From the NCBI GenBank assembly GCA_963205235.1, contig CAUJIP010000100.1:1-34559 (forward strand): a DNA stretch of 34,559 nucleotides, in the 5' to 3' direction. The notes beneath the pieces are model-generated. The model was not told where the DNA came from. It saw only the letters and a program-made list of their open reading frames with translations, and did not search any database. Below are positions 14,526-22,664 of this stretch, piece after piece. The first letter of the stretch is position 1; the number at the start of each line of letters is the position of its first letter. The DNA is from Pseudomonadota bacterium. GTDB lineage: Bacteria; Pseudomonadota; Alphaproteobacteria; Rhodobacterales; Rhodobacteraceae. Both the position numbers and the translations under genes were made by a program.

Positions 14526-15563
14526 TCAGCGCGAAAAGTCAACAATCACAGCCACGCCGGGTGCCGTCGGCCCGTCGAAGGCGCGCAATTCTTCCGTGGC
14601 TTGCGACAGGGCGACAGTGCGGGCGACGATGGGGCTGACGTCGATCTTGCCGGTTTCGATCAGCGACAGAAGCGTCGGATAGCGCCAGGCGGGCATGCCC
14701 CTTGTCCCGAAGACGGACAGTTGGCGCATGTAGATCGCGTTCACGTCGATCTGCATCTGCGCGGTGTGACCGACGGGCAGGCCGACCTGCACATGGCGGC
14801 CAAGCGGGCGCAGGCAGCGCAGCGAATTGTTTGCGGTGACCTCGATCCCCAGCGCCTCGACGCTGACATGCGCGCCGCCGCCGGTCAGCTCCATGATCCG
14901 CGCGGCCACGTCACCGTCGCGGGCGTCAAACGCCGCCTCGGCCCCCAGTGACAGCGCATGGGCCAGCTTTTCCGGCACCACATCGACCACGATCACCCGC
15001 GCGCCAAGCGCCTTGCCGATGAGAAGGAGTGACAGGCCGACGCCACCGGTGCCATGAACGGCCAGCCATTCGCCCGCCTGCAGCGCGGCGCGGCCCGTAA
15101 GCGCGTGAAAGGCGGTGGTCACCCGGCAGCCAAGGCCAGCGGCCAGGGCGGGCGACAGGCTTTCTGGCAACCGGGTCAGGTTGTGGGCATGGGGAACCGA
15201 GACGTATTCGGCATAGGCCCCCCGATCGCCAAACCCCGGAACCCGCTGGCTGCGGCAGGTGGTGGTCTGGCCCGACCGGCATTCCGGGCAGTCGCCGCAG
15301 GCAAGGATGAAGGGCGCGATGACGCGGTCGCCCAGCTTCCACTTCGCCAAAGGTCCTGCCGCGACCACTTCGCCGCAATATTCATGGCCGGGGATATCGC
15401 CCGGCTTGACCTTGGGGTGTTCGCCGACCCAGCCATGCCAGTCACTGCGGCAGATGCCACAGGCGAGGGTCTTCAGGACGACGCCATCCGCCTCACAGGT
15501 CGGATCGGCGACCGATTCGATGGACAGGGGTTGGCGGTAGGCACGAAGGACAGCGGCGCGCAT
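14526..15563 (-). CDS. Zinc-dependent alcohol dehydrogenase (MDR family)
   Basis: 345-residue medium-chain dehydrogenase/reductase. Catalytic zinc ligands: C35 (CGICRSDWHG) and H60-E61 (GHEYCGEVV). The structural zinc lobe is complete: C89, C92, C95 and C103 (CGDCPECRSGQTTTC). The NAD(P)-binding fingerprint is GTGGVG, followed by VIVVDVVPEKL with an acidic residue at the end of the second strand, which favours NAD over NADP. Substrate cannot be told; annotators often use 'zinc-dependent alcohol dehydrogenase family'. The start overlaps the stop of the RHH protein by one base (TGATG), so the two genes form an operon, and that small regulator may control it. Confidence 0.92.
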   Translation of the reverse strand: MRAAVLRAYRQPLSIESVADPTCEADGVVLKTLACGICRSDWHGWVGEHPKVKPGDIPGHEYCGEVVAAGPLAKWKLGDRVIAPFILACGDCPECRSGQTTTCRSQRVPGFGDRGAYAEYVSVPHAHNLTRLPESLSPALAAGLGCRVTTAFHALTGRAALQAGEWLAVHGTGGVGLSLLLIGKALGARVIVVDVVPEKLAHALSLGAEAAFDARDGDVAARIMELTGGGAHVSVEALGIEVTANNSLRCLRPLGRHVQVGLPVGHTAQMQIDVNAIYMRQLSVFGTRGMPAWRYPTLLSLIETGKIDVSPIVARTVALSQATEELRAFDGPTAPGVAVIVDFSR

Positions 15564-15781
15564 CAGGAACCTCGGTAATGGTTCAGACAGAAGACCCGGA
15601 TTGCGGAAGCCAAGCCCTCCTCTCCGCGACGTGCTGCGTCGATTTCGGCTGCCAGCGCGTTGAGGGGCGTGGCCTTGTCGGCGGCGATGGCGCGGAAGGC
15701 GTCCCAGAACTCCGGCTCCAGCGAGACGCTGGTGCGGTGGCCGTGAAGGGTGAGGGAGTGTTTGGCGGGGCGGGTGGTCAT
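15563..15781 (-). CDS. Ribbon-helix-helix domain protein
   Basis: 72-residue protein of the RHH_4 / COG4321 type: KHSLTLHGHRTSVSLEPEFWDAFRAIAADKATPLNALAAEID. The ribbon strand (RTSVSLE) and two helices of an RHH DNA-binding fold are visible. The family has been annotated as an aryl-sulfate sulfotransferase-related domain in error; a DNA-binding or protein-binding regulator is more likely. The ATG at 15781 is chosen (frame to 15799 adds MASVFP). It is the first gene of the pair with the alcohol dehydrogenase, whose start it overlaps. Confidence 0.82.
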   Translation of the reverse strand: MTTRPAKHSLTLHGHRTSVSLEPEFWDAFRAIAADKATPLNALAAEIDAARRGEEGLASAIRVFCLNHYRGS

Positions 15782-15813
15782 GGGAAAGACGCTAGCCAAG
15801 CTTGCAGGAATCC

Positions 15814-15860
15814 AAAATCCTTAAGTAAGGATTTTGACAAATTTCTTACTCAAGAAATTT
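15814..15860. repeat. 47-base twin-hairpin repeat, copy 2
   Basis: AAAATCCTT-AAGT-AAGGATTTT, spacer GAC, then AAATTTCTT-ACTC-AAGAAATTT, both nine perfect pairs. It is the same as the element at 10155-10201 except in the loops and one stem base. It lies just downstream of the stop of the small gene at 15873 (minus strand) and upstream of the RHH gene. Confidence 0.9.
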
Positions 15861-15872
15861 GAATTTCAGGCG

Positions 15873-16103
15873 TCACAGGCGCAGCAAGACGTCGTCCGAA
15901 TTGCAGAAGACGACAAAGTGGCCGGCATTTTCCACCACACGATACCCGCGCTTCTTCATCGCCCAGAAAAAGGCATCGCGCCCGATCAGGCGTTCGACAT
16001 CGCTGACCTTGCGGCGGATCACCCCGCCGTCCAGCGCGGTCTTGGTGGAAAACATCTGTCGCATCCATTCCTGCGACGTGATTGGCAAGGTCAGGTCCCG
16101 CAT
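15873..16103 (-). CDS. Small conserved hypothetical protein (often mislabelled phosphoribosylanthranilate isomerase)
   Basis: 76 residues, start MRDLTLPITSQEWMRQMFSTK at 16103 with a perfect AAGGAGG before it. The family is common in Rhodobacteraceae and is carried in databases under 'N-(5'-phosphoribosyl)anthranilate isomerase', although it is far too short for TrpF. The conserved look is WMRQMF..., GGVIRRKVSDVERLIGRDAF and KKRGYRVVENAGHFVVFCN. It is the third gene of the fumC - DUF4169 - this gene run, with 46 bases before its start. Function unknown. Confidence 0.8.
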   Translation of the reverse strand: MRDLTLPITSQEWMRQMFSTKTALDGGVIRRKVSDVERLIGRDAFFWAMKKRGYRVVENAGHFVVFCNSDDVLLRL

Positions 16104-16149
16104 GGCGCACCTCCTTGGCGAAATCTGCCAAGGCAAGGTTAAGCGGGGG

Positions 16150-16329
16150 TTAATCCGGTTCGCGATGGTGTCCATCAAGGTCCCGTGCGGCCTTTTCGGC
16201 GCGAGCCTTTTCGATCTCGCGTTCCGCCTTCGTCCGCCCATGCTTCGCGGCATTGGCATCCGCCTCGGCGCGGGCGGCCTTGCGGGCCACCTGCTTTTTC
16301 GCCTGCCGCAGGTTGACGATTTCGGCCAT
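16150..16329 (-). CDS. DUF4169 family protein
   Basis: 59-residue, highly charged, helical protein: MAEIVNLRQAKKQVARKAAR, then ADANAAKHGRTKAEREIEKA and a DLDGHHRE tail. This is the DUF4169 pattern (NLR.ARK...ANAA.HG..KAER...A....LD.H). It starts one base after the fumC stop (start at 16329, fumC stop 16331-16333), with its ribosome site AAGGG inside fumC, so it is co-translated with fumC. The function is unknown; many Rhodobacteraceae keep it next to fumC. Confidence 0.85.
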   Translation of the reverse strand: MAEIVNLRQAKKQVARKAARAEADANAAKHGRTKAEREIEKARAEKAARDLDGHHREPD

Positions 16330-16330
16330 C

Positions 16331-17725
16331 TCAGCCCTTGGGGCCAACCATGTCCTCGGGGCGCACGATGCGGTCAAAGGTCTCGCCGTCGACAAAGCCC
16401 AAGGCAATCGCCTCTTCGCGCAGCGTCGTGCCGTTCTTGTGCGCGGTCTTGGCCACCTTTGTCGCGTTGTCATAGCCGATGGTGGGGGCAAGCGCCGTCA
16501 CCAGCATCAGCGATTCCTTCATCAACTTCTCGATCCGCGCGGTGTTGGCTTGCGTACCGACGACCATGTTGTCGGTGAAGCTGGACGCCGCATCGCCCAG
16601 AAGCTGGATCGACTGCAGCACGTTGTAGGACATCATCGGGTTGTAGACGTTGAGTTCAAAGTGACCCTGCGACCCGGCGAAACCGACGGCGGCGTCGTTG
16701 CCCATCACATGCGCGCAGACCATTGTCAGCGCTTCGGCCTGGGTCGGGTTCACCTTGCCCGGCATGATCGACGAGCCGGGCTCGTTTTCCGGCAGGATCA
16801 GTTCCCCAAGGCCCGAGCGGGGGCCGGAGCCGAGAAGCCGCAGGTCGCTGGCGATCTTGTAAAGGCTGGCGGCGACCGTCTTCAGGGCGCCCGAGAACAT
16901 CACCATCGCGTCATGCGCGGCCAGCGCCTCGAACTTGTTCGGCGCGGTGACGAAGGGCAGGCTGGTGATTGCGGCAATCGCCGCCGCCACGCGCTTGTCA
17001 AAGCCGACTTTCGTGTTGAGGCCCGTGCCAACGGCCGTGCCGCCCTGTGCCAGTTCATAGATATCCGGCAGGCAGGCCTTGACGCGGGCGATGCCCTTGT
17101 CGACCTGGGTGGCATAGCCGCTGAATTCCTGGCCCAGCGTCAGCGGGGTGGCATCCTGGGTATGGGTGCGACCGATCTTGATGATGTCCTTGAACTCATT
17201 GGACTTCGCCCACAGCGCCTTGGCCAGTTTCTCCAGGCCCGGCAACAGGACGTCGCGGGTGTGCATGCCGATGGCCACATGCATCGCGGTGGGGAACGTG
17301 TCGTTCGACGATTGCCCCATGTTCACATGGTCGTTCGGGTGGACGGGTTTCTTCGACCCCATCACGCCGCCCAGCATTTCGATTGCCCGGTTCGAGATGA
17401 CCTCGTTCGCGTTCATGTTCGACTGGGTGCCCGACCCGGTCTGCCAGACGACCAGCGGGAAGTTGTCGTCGAACTTGCCGTCGATGACTTCCGTGGCGGC
17501 AGCGACAATCGCATTGCCCAGTTCCGAGGAAATGTCGCCCTGCGCCATGTTGACCTGCGCGCAGGCCTTCTTGATCACGCCAAGCGCACGGATGATCGGC
17601 ACCGGCTGGCGTTCCCAGCCGATGGGGAAGTTGATGATCGACCGTTGGGTCTGCGCGCCCCAGTATTTGTTGCTGGGAACCTCAAGTGGGCCAAAGCTGT
17701 CGGTTTCGGTACGGGTGGCGGTCAT
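16331..17725 (-). CDS. fumC: Class II fumarate hydratase FumC
   Basis: 464 residues, the usual FumC length. It catalyses fumarate + water to malate in the TCA cycle as an iron-free homotetramer. The superfamily signature [13 protein letters not shown] holds the catalytic Ser loop. Other motifs are [24 protein letters not shown] near the N-terminus, [13 protein letters not shown], and [17 protein letters not shown] with the active-site His. A GAGGAGAG ribosome site precedes the ATG. It leads a three-gene run with DUF4169 and a small hypothetical. Upstream (17781-17808) lies an inverted repeat that could be an operator. Confidence 0.97.
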   Translation of the reverse strand: MTATRTETDSFGPLEVPSNKYWGAQTQRSIINFPIGWERQPVPIIRALGVIKKACAQVNMAQGDISSELGNAIVAAATEVIDGKFDDNFPLVVWQTGSGTQSNMNANEVISNRAIEMLGGVMGSKKPVHPNDHVNMGQSSNDTFPTAMHVAIGMHTRDVLLPGLEKLAKALWAKSNEFKDIIKIGRTHTQDATPLTLGQEFSGYATQVDKGIARVKACLPDIYELAQGGTAVGTGLNTKVGFDKRVAAAIAAITSLPFVTAPNKFEALAAHDAMVMFSGALKTVAASLYKIASDLRLLGSGPRSGLGELILPENEPGSSIMPGKVNPTQAEALTMVCAHVMGNDAAVGFAGSQGHFELNVYNPMMSYNVLQSIQLLGDAASSFTDNMVVGTQANTARIEKLMKESLMLVTALAPTIGYDNATKVAKTAHKNGTTLREEAIALGFVDGETFDRIVRPEDMVGPKG

Positions 17726-17780
17726 CGGACTCTCCTCGCAAGCTCTTCCCGCCCCATATCGCTGCAGGGCAGAAAAAGCA

Positions 17781-17808
17781 ATCGGTATGCAAAGGTATAC
17801 TGACCGAT
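17781..17808. promoter_or_regulatory. Possible operator upstream of fumC
   Basis: ATCGGT and ACCGAT form an inverted repeat with a 16-base spacer, and GGTAT is repeated directly inside it (GGTATGCAAAGGTATAC). It lies 56-83 bases upstream of the fumC start and downstream of the PmtA-like gene's stop. The factor is unknown. Confidence 0.3.
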
Positions 17809-17826
17809 ATTCCCTGTGGGGTGGCC

Positions 17827-18378
17827 CTATGCGCGGTAAAAGCGATAGACCCGGGCGGGGGGAAGGTTGGCCCAGACCTTGCGACCGGCCTCGACGCGAA
17901 GGCCAAGGCGCTGAATGGTCTCGGCGGGCAGGGGCGGGGTCGGGCCATAGGTGAACTGGATCAGCGGGGCATCCAGCGCAAGGATATCAAATGCCGCGTT
18001 GACGATCGCTTCGCGGATCGGAACCGGCATCGACAAAAGCGGCAGACCCGACACCACGGCCCCGACGCCCGGCTCGACCACTTCTGCGGCGCGGTCGGCA
18101 CCCAGATGGTGAACCGTGACCGATGGAAAGGCCAGGCGCAGGTGATCGACGAATTCGCGGTCCAGCTCGAAAAGCGACAGGTTCTGCGGCGATACCCCCG
18201 CCGCAAGCAGTCCCTTGGTCAGGCGCCCGGTGCCGGGGCCGAATTCGACCACCCGGCCGGTTGCGGGGCCCAGCCCTTCGGCCATCGCGGCGGCAAGATA
18301 ACGTGACGACGGGGCGACCGCCGAAATCTGTCTGGGATTGCGCAGAAGCTTGCGGCGAAACAGCGCGAGGTCGTTCAC
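17827..18378 (-). CDS. Class I SAM methyltransferase, PmtA-like (COG3963)
   Basis: 183 residues. It has the motif I fingerprint [20 protein letters not shown], an acidic second-strand residue ([12 protein letters not shown]) and [21 protein letters not shown] at the N-terminus. That combination is typical of the Sinorhizobium-type phosphatidylethanolamine N-methyltransferase group (COG3963) rather than the Rhodobacter PmtA type. The family also resembles rRNA adenine dimethyltransferases. True substrate uncertain: it may make phosphatidylcholine or methylate something else. It lies 3 bases from the sspB stop on the same strand, so the two are probably co-transcribed. Confidence 0.75.
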   Translation of the reverse strand: MNDLALFRRKLLRNPRQISAVAPSSRYLAAAMAEGLGPATGRVVEFGPGTGRLTKGLLAAGVSPQNLSLFELDREFVDHLRLAFPSVTVHHLGADRAAEVVEPGVGAVVSGLPLLSMPVPIREAIVNAAFDILALDAPLIQFTYGPTPPLPAETIQRLGLRVEAGRKVWANLPPARVYRFYRA

Positions 18379-18381
18379 GCC

Positions 18382-18840
18382 CTAGTGCTTCCGGAACTGG
18401 TCAAGCGAGACGATCTCGGCATCGCGCCGCTCCGGCTCTTCCTCGACCTCGATATCGGTCTGGTCGTCGTCGTCCTCTTCGTCCTCGTCCTGCGTCTCGA
18501 AGCGCAGGCCGAATTCGACCGAGGGATCGACAAAGGTGCGCAGCGCGTCGAAGGGAATCACCATCGGCTCGGGATTGTTGCCGAAATTCAGCGTAATGCT
18601 AAAGCCTTCGTCGGTCACTGCCAGATTTTCGAACCAATGCTGAATGACAATCGTCATCTCGGTCGGATACCGCTCGCGCAGCCAATCGGCCAGGATCACG
18701 CCGGGATGGCGCGTGTCGAAGGTGATGAAGAAGTGATGCGCCCCCGGCAGCCCGTGTTCGGCCACATCGCTCAGCACAGACTGAATCAGGCCCCGCATTG
18801 CCCGGTGCATGAGGTTGCCATAGTCGATGCTGCGCGCCAT
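18382..18840 (-). CDS. sspB: ClpXP adaptor protein SspB (alpha-type)
   Basis: 152-residue adaptor that tethers ssrA-tagged and other substrates to the ClpXP protease. N-terminal start MARSIDYGNLMHRAMRGLIQSVL, then HHFFITFDTRHPGVILADWLRERYP and MTIVIQHWFENLAVTDEGFSITLNFG form the substrate-binding domain. A long acidic linker (EDEEDDDDQTDIEVEEEPE) leads to the C-terminal ClpX-docking tail EIVSLDQFRKH. This is the SspB-alpha form of Caulobacter and its relatives. Start ATG at 18840 with AAAGGA upstream. Its partner RNA, ssrA, is encoded 2.4 kb away at 21190-21513. Confidence 0.93.
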   Translation of the reverse strand: MARSIDYGNLMHRAMRGLIQSVLSDVAEHGLPGAHHFFITFDTRHPGVILADWLRERYPTEMTIVIQHWFENLAVTDEGFSITLNFGNNPEPMVIPFDALRTFVDPSVEFGLRFETQDEDEEDDDDQTDIEVEEEPERRDAEIVSLDQFRKH

Positions 18841-18915
18841 GTGCCATCCTTTCCCGGTTAGGCGCAGCATAGGGATTTCGAAGCCCAAGGGAAGGGGGGG
18901 CGGCGCCTTCTCGCG

Positions 18916-20190
18916 CTAGGGAAGAAGAACGGCCGCTCCGGCGGACAACGCTGCTGAAAAACCAAGCACGATCGCCAGCGGCCAATGCCATTTCAACAGG
19001 GCAAGCCCGGCCAGACCCGCAATCAAGGCGGGCAGAAGCCGCAGGCTGGTCAGGTCTGGCAGAAGTACATGCAGCGGGCCAAGGCGCAGATCCGTCAGGA
19101 CCGAAAACAGCACGTGCAGGGCAAACCACAACGACAGATTCGCGATGACCCCCACGACAGCGGCAGTAATGGCGGCCAAGGCGCCGGAAAGCCGCGGCAT
19201 ATGGGTCAGCCGGTCGATGAAGGGCGCACCGGTGAAAACGAACAGGAATGACGGCACAAAAGTCATCCAGACCGCAATCGCCGCCCCGGCCAGGCCCATG
19301 ACCCAGCCGCCGACCTGATGCGCGGCCATAAATCCCACGAACTCCGTCACCAGAATCAGCGGGCCGGGGGTGGTTTCCGCCAATCCCAGGCCGTCCATCA
19401 TCTGTGGCAGGGTCAGCCAGCCCTTGGTCTGCACCACATCCTGCGCCATCCAGGCCAGAACGGCGTAAGCCCCGCCAAAGGTCAGAACGGCGAGCTTGGA
19501 AAAGAACATCCCGATCTCGGCCAGTCGTGCAGGCGCGGTATAGACAAGTGCCGCCAATGGCAGCAGCCAGACCGCCAGCCAGATACCTGCCGCGCGCAAG
19601 GATCGGGCCAGCGCAGCGGGGGGCGGCAAGGCCGTGGGGGCCTGTTCCATGGTCGCCGGGCGCAGAAACCCCCAGAGGCCCGCTGCAAGGATGATCAGCG
19701 GGAAGGGAAGCTTGAAGAAGAACAGACCGGCAAAGGCAGCAACGGCAATGACATGCGCCTCGCGCGATTTCAGGGCGCGCTTCGAGACGCGGATCAGCGC
19801 TTCGATCACGATGGCGATGACGGCGGCCTGCACGCCGGTAAAAAGGGCGGCGATCAGGGGCAGATTGCCAAATCCTGCATAGATCAGGCTAAGTCCCAGC
19901 ACGACCAGCGCGCCGGGCAGGACGAACAGGCCGCCCGCGATCAACCCGCCGCGCAGGCCATGCAACCGCCAGCCAATCCAGGTGGCAACCTGCATCGCCT
20001 CGGGCCCCGGCAGAAGCATGCAAAAGGATAGCGCGCGCAGATAGTCGGCTTCCGCGACCCATTTCTTTTCGTCCAGGATCACCCGATGCATCAGCGCAAT
20101 CTGAGCGGCAGGGCCGCCAAATGAAAGGCAGCCGATGCAGGCAAAGGTTCGGGTCAAATCGCCCAGGCTTGGTTTGATCTCTGCAGTCAT
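18916..20190 (-). CDS. chrA: Chromate transporter ChrA (two-domain, CHR family)
   Basis: 424-residue inner-membrane protein of the CHR superfamily, which exports chromate. Two homologous halves are visible. The first has FACIGCLSFGGPAAQIALMH and LPGPEAMQVATWIGW. The second has LAVLTFGGAYAVLAWMAQDVV and LAETTPGPLILVTEFVGF, followed by several membrane spans (about ten in all). The long two-domain form is the usual transporter. It overlaps a short possible upstream ORF by four bases (ATGA). No chrB regulator is in the window, so chromate-dependent control is not evident. Confidence 0.93.
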   Translation of the reverse strand: MTAEIKPSLGDLTRTFACIGCLSFGGPAAQIALMHRVILDEKKWVAEADYLRALSFCMLLPGPEAMQVATWIGWRLHGLRGGLIAGGLFVLPGALVVLGLSLIYAGFGNLPLIAALFTGVQAAVIAIVIEALIRVSKRALKSREAHVIAVAAFAGLFFFKLPFPLIILAAGLWGFLRPATMEQAPTALPPPAALARSLRAAGIWLAVWLLPLAALVYTAPARLAEIGMFFSKLAVLTFGGAYAVLAWMAQDVVQTKGWLTLPQMMDGLGLAETTPGPLILVTEFVGFMAAHQVGGWVMGLAGAAIAVWMTFVPSFLFVFTGAPFIDRLTHMPRLSGALAAITAAVVGVIANLSLWFALHVLFSVLTDLRLGPLHVLLPDLTSLRLLPALIAGLAGLALLKWHWPLAIVLGFSAALSAGAAVLLP

Positions 20191-20306
20191 TCCGTCCGTC
20201 CCGCTGGCAAATCATGGCCTTCCGTATGCCCGTCGCGTGCCCAGTGATAAAGCGCATCGTAAAGCGCAATGCCAGCCGCAAGCTGTTGCAGGTCATCACG
20301 AAACAT
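20187..20306 (-). CDS. Possible short ORF coupled to chrA (39 residues)
   Basis: ATG at 20306, stop TGA overlapping the chrA start as ATGA. Translates as MFRDDLQQLAAGIALYDALY followed by HWARDGHTEGHDLPAGRTE. The frame stays open for a further 40 codons upstream (with CQTC and a hydrophobic run GLLALSVGLS) but has no good start or ribosome site. It could be a leader peptide, a small partner, or the remnant of a longer gene. No family recognised. Confidence 0.35.
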   Translation of the reverse strand: MFRDDLQQLAAGIALYDALYHWARDGHTEGHDLPAGRTE

Positions 20307-20395
20307 CCGTGACAACCCGACCGATAGGGCCAGAAGCCCGGCAGCTTGCGGCCAAAGAGGGATGCGACAGGTTTGGCAGCGCGATTGGTCAAGGG

Positions 20396-21046
20396 TCAGC
20401 CGATGGGCTTGACCAGCTCACGCTGCAGCTTCAGGCGCAGAGTCTCGGCATAGTCTTGCAGCCCGTGGGCCGTGAAGACAAACCCCTCGGGCGTGACGAT
20501 CCAGCGCTGGTAGTAGCTGGTGATCGGTGCCGCTGGCCCTTGCTCTTCAATCGCAATGGCATTGATGATGATGCCGGCCGCAACCGCCTCGGCCCGGGCC
20601 TTGGCATCGCTGAAGCCGGCGTTTTCCTGCCCGTCGCCCGAGACGTCGATAACGCGGCGCCCGCAGTCGGGGACGGCGTCAAACTGGTCCATGGCAAAGC
20701 GCAGACCTTCACCCACGGCGGTATCCGACCCCTTGAAGGCGCGGGGCAGGGCAAGAGCCTGGGCAGCGAAATCCGCCACGTCCTGCGGTGTCAGCATCCG
20801 CTGCCAGCCCAGCACCAGCGCCTGGTCTGCGGTGCCCGACCACTGCACGACGGCCAGCGCGACCTGGTCCTTGACCAGCGCCTCGGCGACCTCCGGGTCA
20901 GCCAGCGCGGTGGCGATACCAGCGGTCTGCAGAGTGTAGTCGCCCGCATCTATCGAGCCCGAGACATCGACCGACAACAGCAAGGCCGTCTCGCAGCGAA
21001 GGGCGGGCTGGGCGGCCATCGCAGCAAGGAGCAGGGCGCGGAGCAT
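20396..21046 (-). CDS. DUF1194 domain protein (von Willebrand factor A-like, exported)
   Basis: 216 residues. An N-terminal signal-like segment (MLRALLLAAMAAQPALRCETA) precedes a VWA fold with a MIDAS-type metal site DVSGSID and later GSDTAVGEGLRFA and VIDVSGDGQENAGFSDAKA. This is the DUF1194 pattern, common in Rhodobacteraceae, and probably acts in the periplasm. VWA domains usually bind proteins through a bound metal ion; the partner is unknown. The ATG at 21046 is chosen over the TTG at 21052. It is upstream of chrA on the same strand but about 200 bases away. Confidence 0.87.
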   Translation of the reverse strand: MLRALLLAAMAAQPALRCETALLLSVDVSGSIDAGDYTLQTAGIATALADPEVAEALVKDQVALAVVQWSGTADQALVLGWQRMLTPQDVADFAAQALALPRAFKGSDTAVGEGLRFAMDQFDAVPDCGRRVIDVSGDGQENAGFSDAKARAEAVAAGIIINAIAIEEQGPAAPITSYYQRWIVTPEGFVFTAHGLQDYAETLRLKLQRELVKPIG

Positions 21047-21189
21047 GGGCAAGGATGGTGCGAGCGGGCCGTCCTGGCAAGGGCCGCTCGTCGTGTGACT
21101 TCGTCACTCCTCGCTGCGCGCCCGCGACGAGAAGACGAAGTCGAACGAGAAGCGTGCCAGAGGGAAGGTGCCGGAGCCTTTGCGTTGGA

Positions 21190-21513
21190 AAGGGGGAAGT
21201 GCCGGATTCTGTTGCCAGGCTCCGGCGGGCCCCGCCTTACGGGGCTAACCGCAAGGACTTAGTTTTGGTATTGCGAGCCGCTTACGCGGCCAGCGCCACC
21301 GGAGCACGGTTGTCGTTGGCAACTGTGATCATGGACCGATAACGGTGGTACCTCACCGAGCGAAAGCTGGCCTCTTTGGTCGTTCGTCGATCCTATTTCG
21401 GCCCCACACGCCCCAACGAAGGGAAAGTCTGGTGGAGCCGCCGGGTACCGCCCCCGGGTCCGAGCCGATTATTACAGGTGCGTTTATCGCCATAGTCGGG
21501 GTTACCCCCGACG
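21190..21513 (-). ncRNA. ssrA: Two-piece (circularly permuted) alphaproteobacterial tmRNA
   Basis: Read on the minus strand. The acceptor piece comes first (about 21513-21430) and ends in GGCTCCACCA. A 24-base spacer (21429-21406) follows. The coding piece starts at 21405 with GGGGCCGAAATAGGATCGAC; its GGGGCC pairs with GGCTCC of the acceptor piece. The tag reading frame at 21320-21282 encodes ANDNRAPVALAA and TAA, the known alphaproteobacterial degradation tag. The 3' end carries two GC-rich hairpins (ending near CCGGCACTTCCCC). Both outer ends are approximate. A good sigma70 promoter sits immediately upstream. tmRNA with SmpB rescues stalled ribosomes; tagged proteins go to ClpXP, whose adaptor SspB is also in this window. 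Confidence 0.96.
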
Positions 21514-21518
21514 GGGCC

Positions 21519-21547
21519 AATATAGGGGGGCGGGGGGCGGGGTGCAA
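21519..21547 (-). promoter_or_regulatory. Sigma70-type promoter of ssrA
   Basis: On the minus strand, TTGCAC (21547-21542), 17-base C-rich spacer, TATATT (21524-21519), then the start of the tmRNA precursor about seven bases on. Spacing is ideal and the -10 differs from TATAAT by one base. Confidence 0.8.
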
Positions 21548-21589
21548 GGTGGGGTGTCCACGCAGGATGGCACAAACGGGCCTAAATAG

Positions 21590-21615
21590 ATCAGGGGCTT
21601 GGCTGTGGGCATTCA
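21590..21615. repeat. 26-base dispersed repeat, copy 1
   Basis: ATCAGGGGCTTGGCTGTGGG followed by CATTCA; 24 of 26 bases match 34165-34190 in the same orientation. It lies upstream of the ssrA promoter. Confidence 0.8.
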
Positions 21616-21656
21616 TCTTTCGTCAATGCTTTCCACCGGGTCGGTGCCCGGGATTT

Positions 21657-22553
21657 TCATCCGGCCTTCTGCCCGACACCCTGCAGGATCAGACCACGCA
21701 GCCAGCGCTGTGCCGGGCTGGCCTCGGTTCTGGGGTGCCAGATCATGCCGTAGGAAATGCCCGCCACCGAGAGAGGCAGAGTTGCGGTGACCAGATCGGG
21801 ACCCAGCCCCAACGTCAGGCGGGCGGGCATCGTGGCGATGAGGTCGGTTTCGCGGACGATGGCAAGGTTCCCGGCAAAGCTGTGCGACAAAAGGCCAATT
21901 GTCCTTTCCAGACCCGCACTGGCCAGGGCCGCGTCAAGCGGGCTGGTGCCAGGATCGCGCAGCGAGACCACGGCATGCGGAAAGGCCAGGTAGCTCGCCA
22001 GGTCAAGACCGGTTCCTGCACCAAGGGCAGGATGATCCCGGCGCAAGACAGCGACGAAATTGTCCGTGAAAAGTGGGGCATGGATCAGCGGCAAGGGCGG
22101 GGGAGCAGCGCCCCAGAAGGCCAGGTCCAGTGTGCCGTTGGTCAACTGCTGCAAGGTCGCGGCCCCGATGGCGGAAACGGTAACGACCGACCCTGGCGCC
22201 AGGTGCTGCAATCGGGCCACAAGGTCGGGCAACAGGGTCTGGGCGGCAAAATCGCTGGCAGCAAGGTGAAAGCGGGGCCGGTCGCGAGCGGGATCAAAGC
22301 TCTCGGGCTGCAGGAGTTGACGACCCGATTGCACCAGGTCGGCGGCGGCGCTGGCCATCGCGCGGGCGCGCGCCGTGGGCACGAGGCCCCTGCCGCTGCG
22401 GGTGAACAGCGGATCGGCCGTTGCCGCGCGCAGGCGATTCAGCGCGTGACTGACAGCAGGTTGGCTAAGCGACAAAGCGGCAGCCGCGCCGGAGACCGAG
22501 CCTGTCCTGCAGATTGCATCCAGGACGGCCAAAAGATTCAGGTCCGGTGTCAT
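21657..22553 (-). CDS. LysR-family transcriptional regulator
   Basis: 298 residues, typical LysR length. The winged HTH is at residues 3-62 (LNLLAVLDAICRTGSVSGAA, then AALSLSQPAVSHALNRLR and DPLFTRSGRGLVPTARA). The effector domain follows (FHLAASDFAAQTLLPDLVARLQ, LDLAFWG, DNFVAVLRRDHPAL). The style resembles the NodD/PcpR-like group of LysR regulators. The ATG at 22553 is preceded by AGGGAATGA. It is divergent from a small membrane protein gene (22665), the usual arrangement for a LysR and its target, with 111 bases between them for the operator. Confidence 0.93.
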   Translation of the reverse strand: MTPDLNLLAVLDAICRTGSVSGAAAALSLSQPAVSHALNRLRAATADPLFTRSGRGLVPTARARAMASAAADLVQSGRQLLQPESFDPARDRPRFHLAASDFAAQTLLPDLVARLQHLAPGSVVTVSAIGAATLQQLTNGTLDLAFWGAAPPPLPLIHAPLFTDNFVAVLRRDHPALGAGTGLDLASYLAFPHAVVSLRDPGTSPLDAALASAGLERTIGLLSHSFAGNLAIVRETDLIATMPARLTLGLGPDLVTATLPLSVAGISYGMIWHPRTEASPAQRWLRGLILQGVGQKAG

Positions 22554-22664
22554 TCATTCCCTGCATGTCAGATGGAAAAAAATTTCATTTGTCGCATGAG
22601 ATTGCAAGTGGCAGTTCAGGGTGACGCTGCGGCCCGCGCCCGCCCAACCCCAGGGACATTCAGA

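Noticed and set aside
21345-22664. Plus-strand frame running into the small membrane protein gene (578 codons in all)
   Set aside because: It crosses the tmRNA and the LysR gene on the opposite strand. Only the last 138 residues, with their own ribosome site, look like protein.
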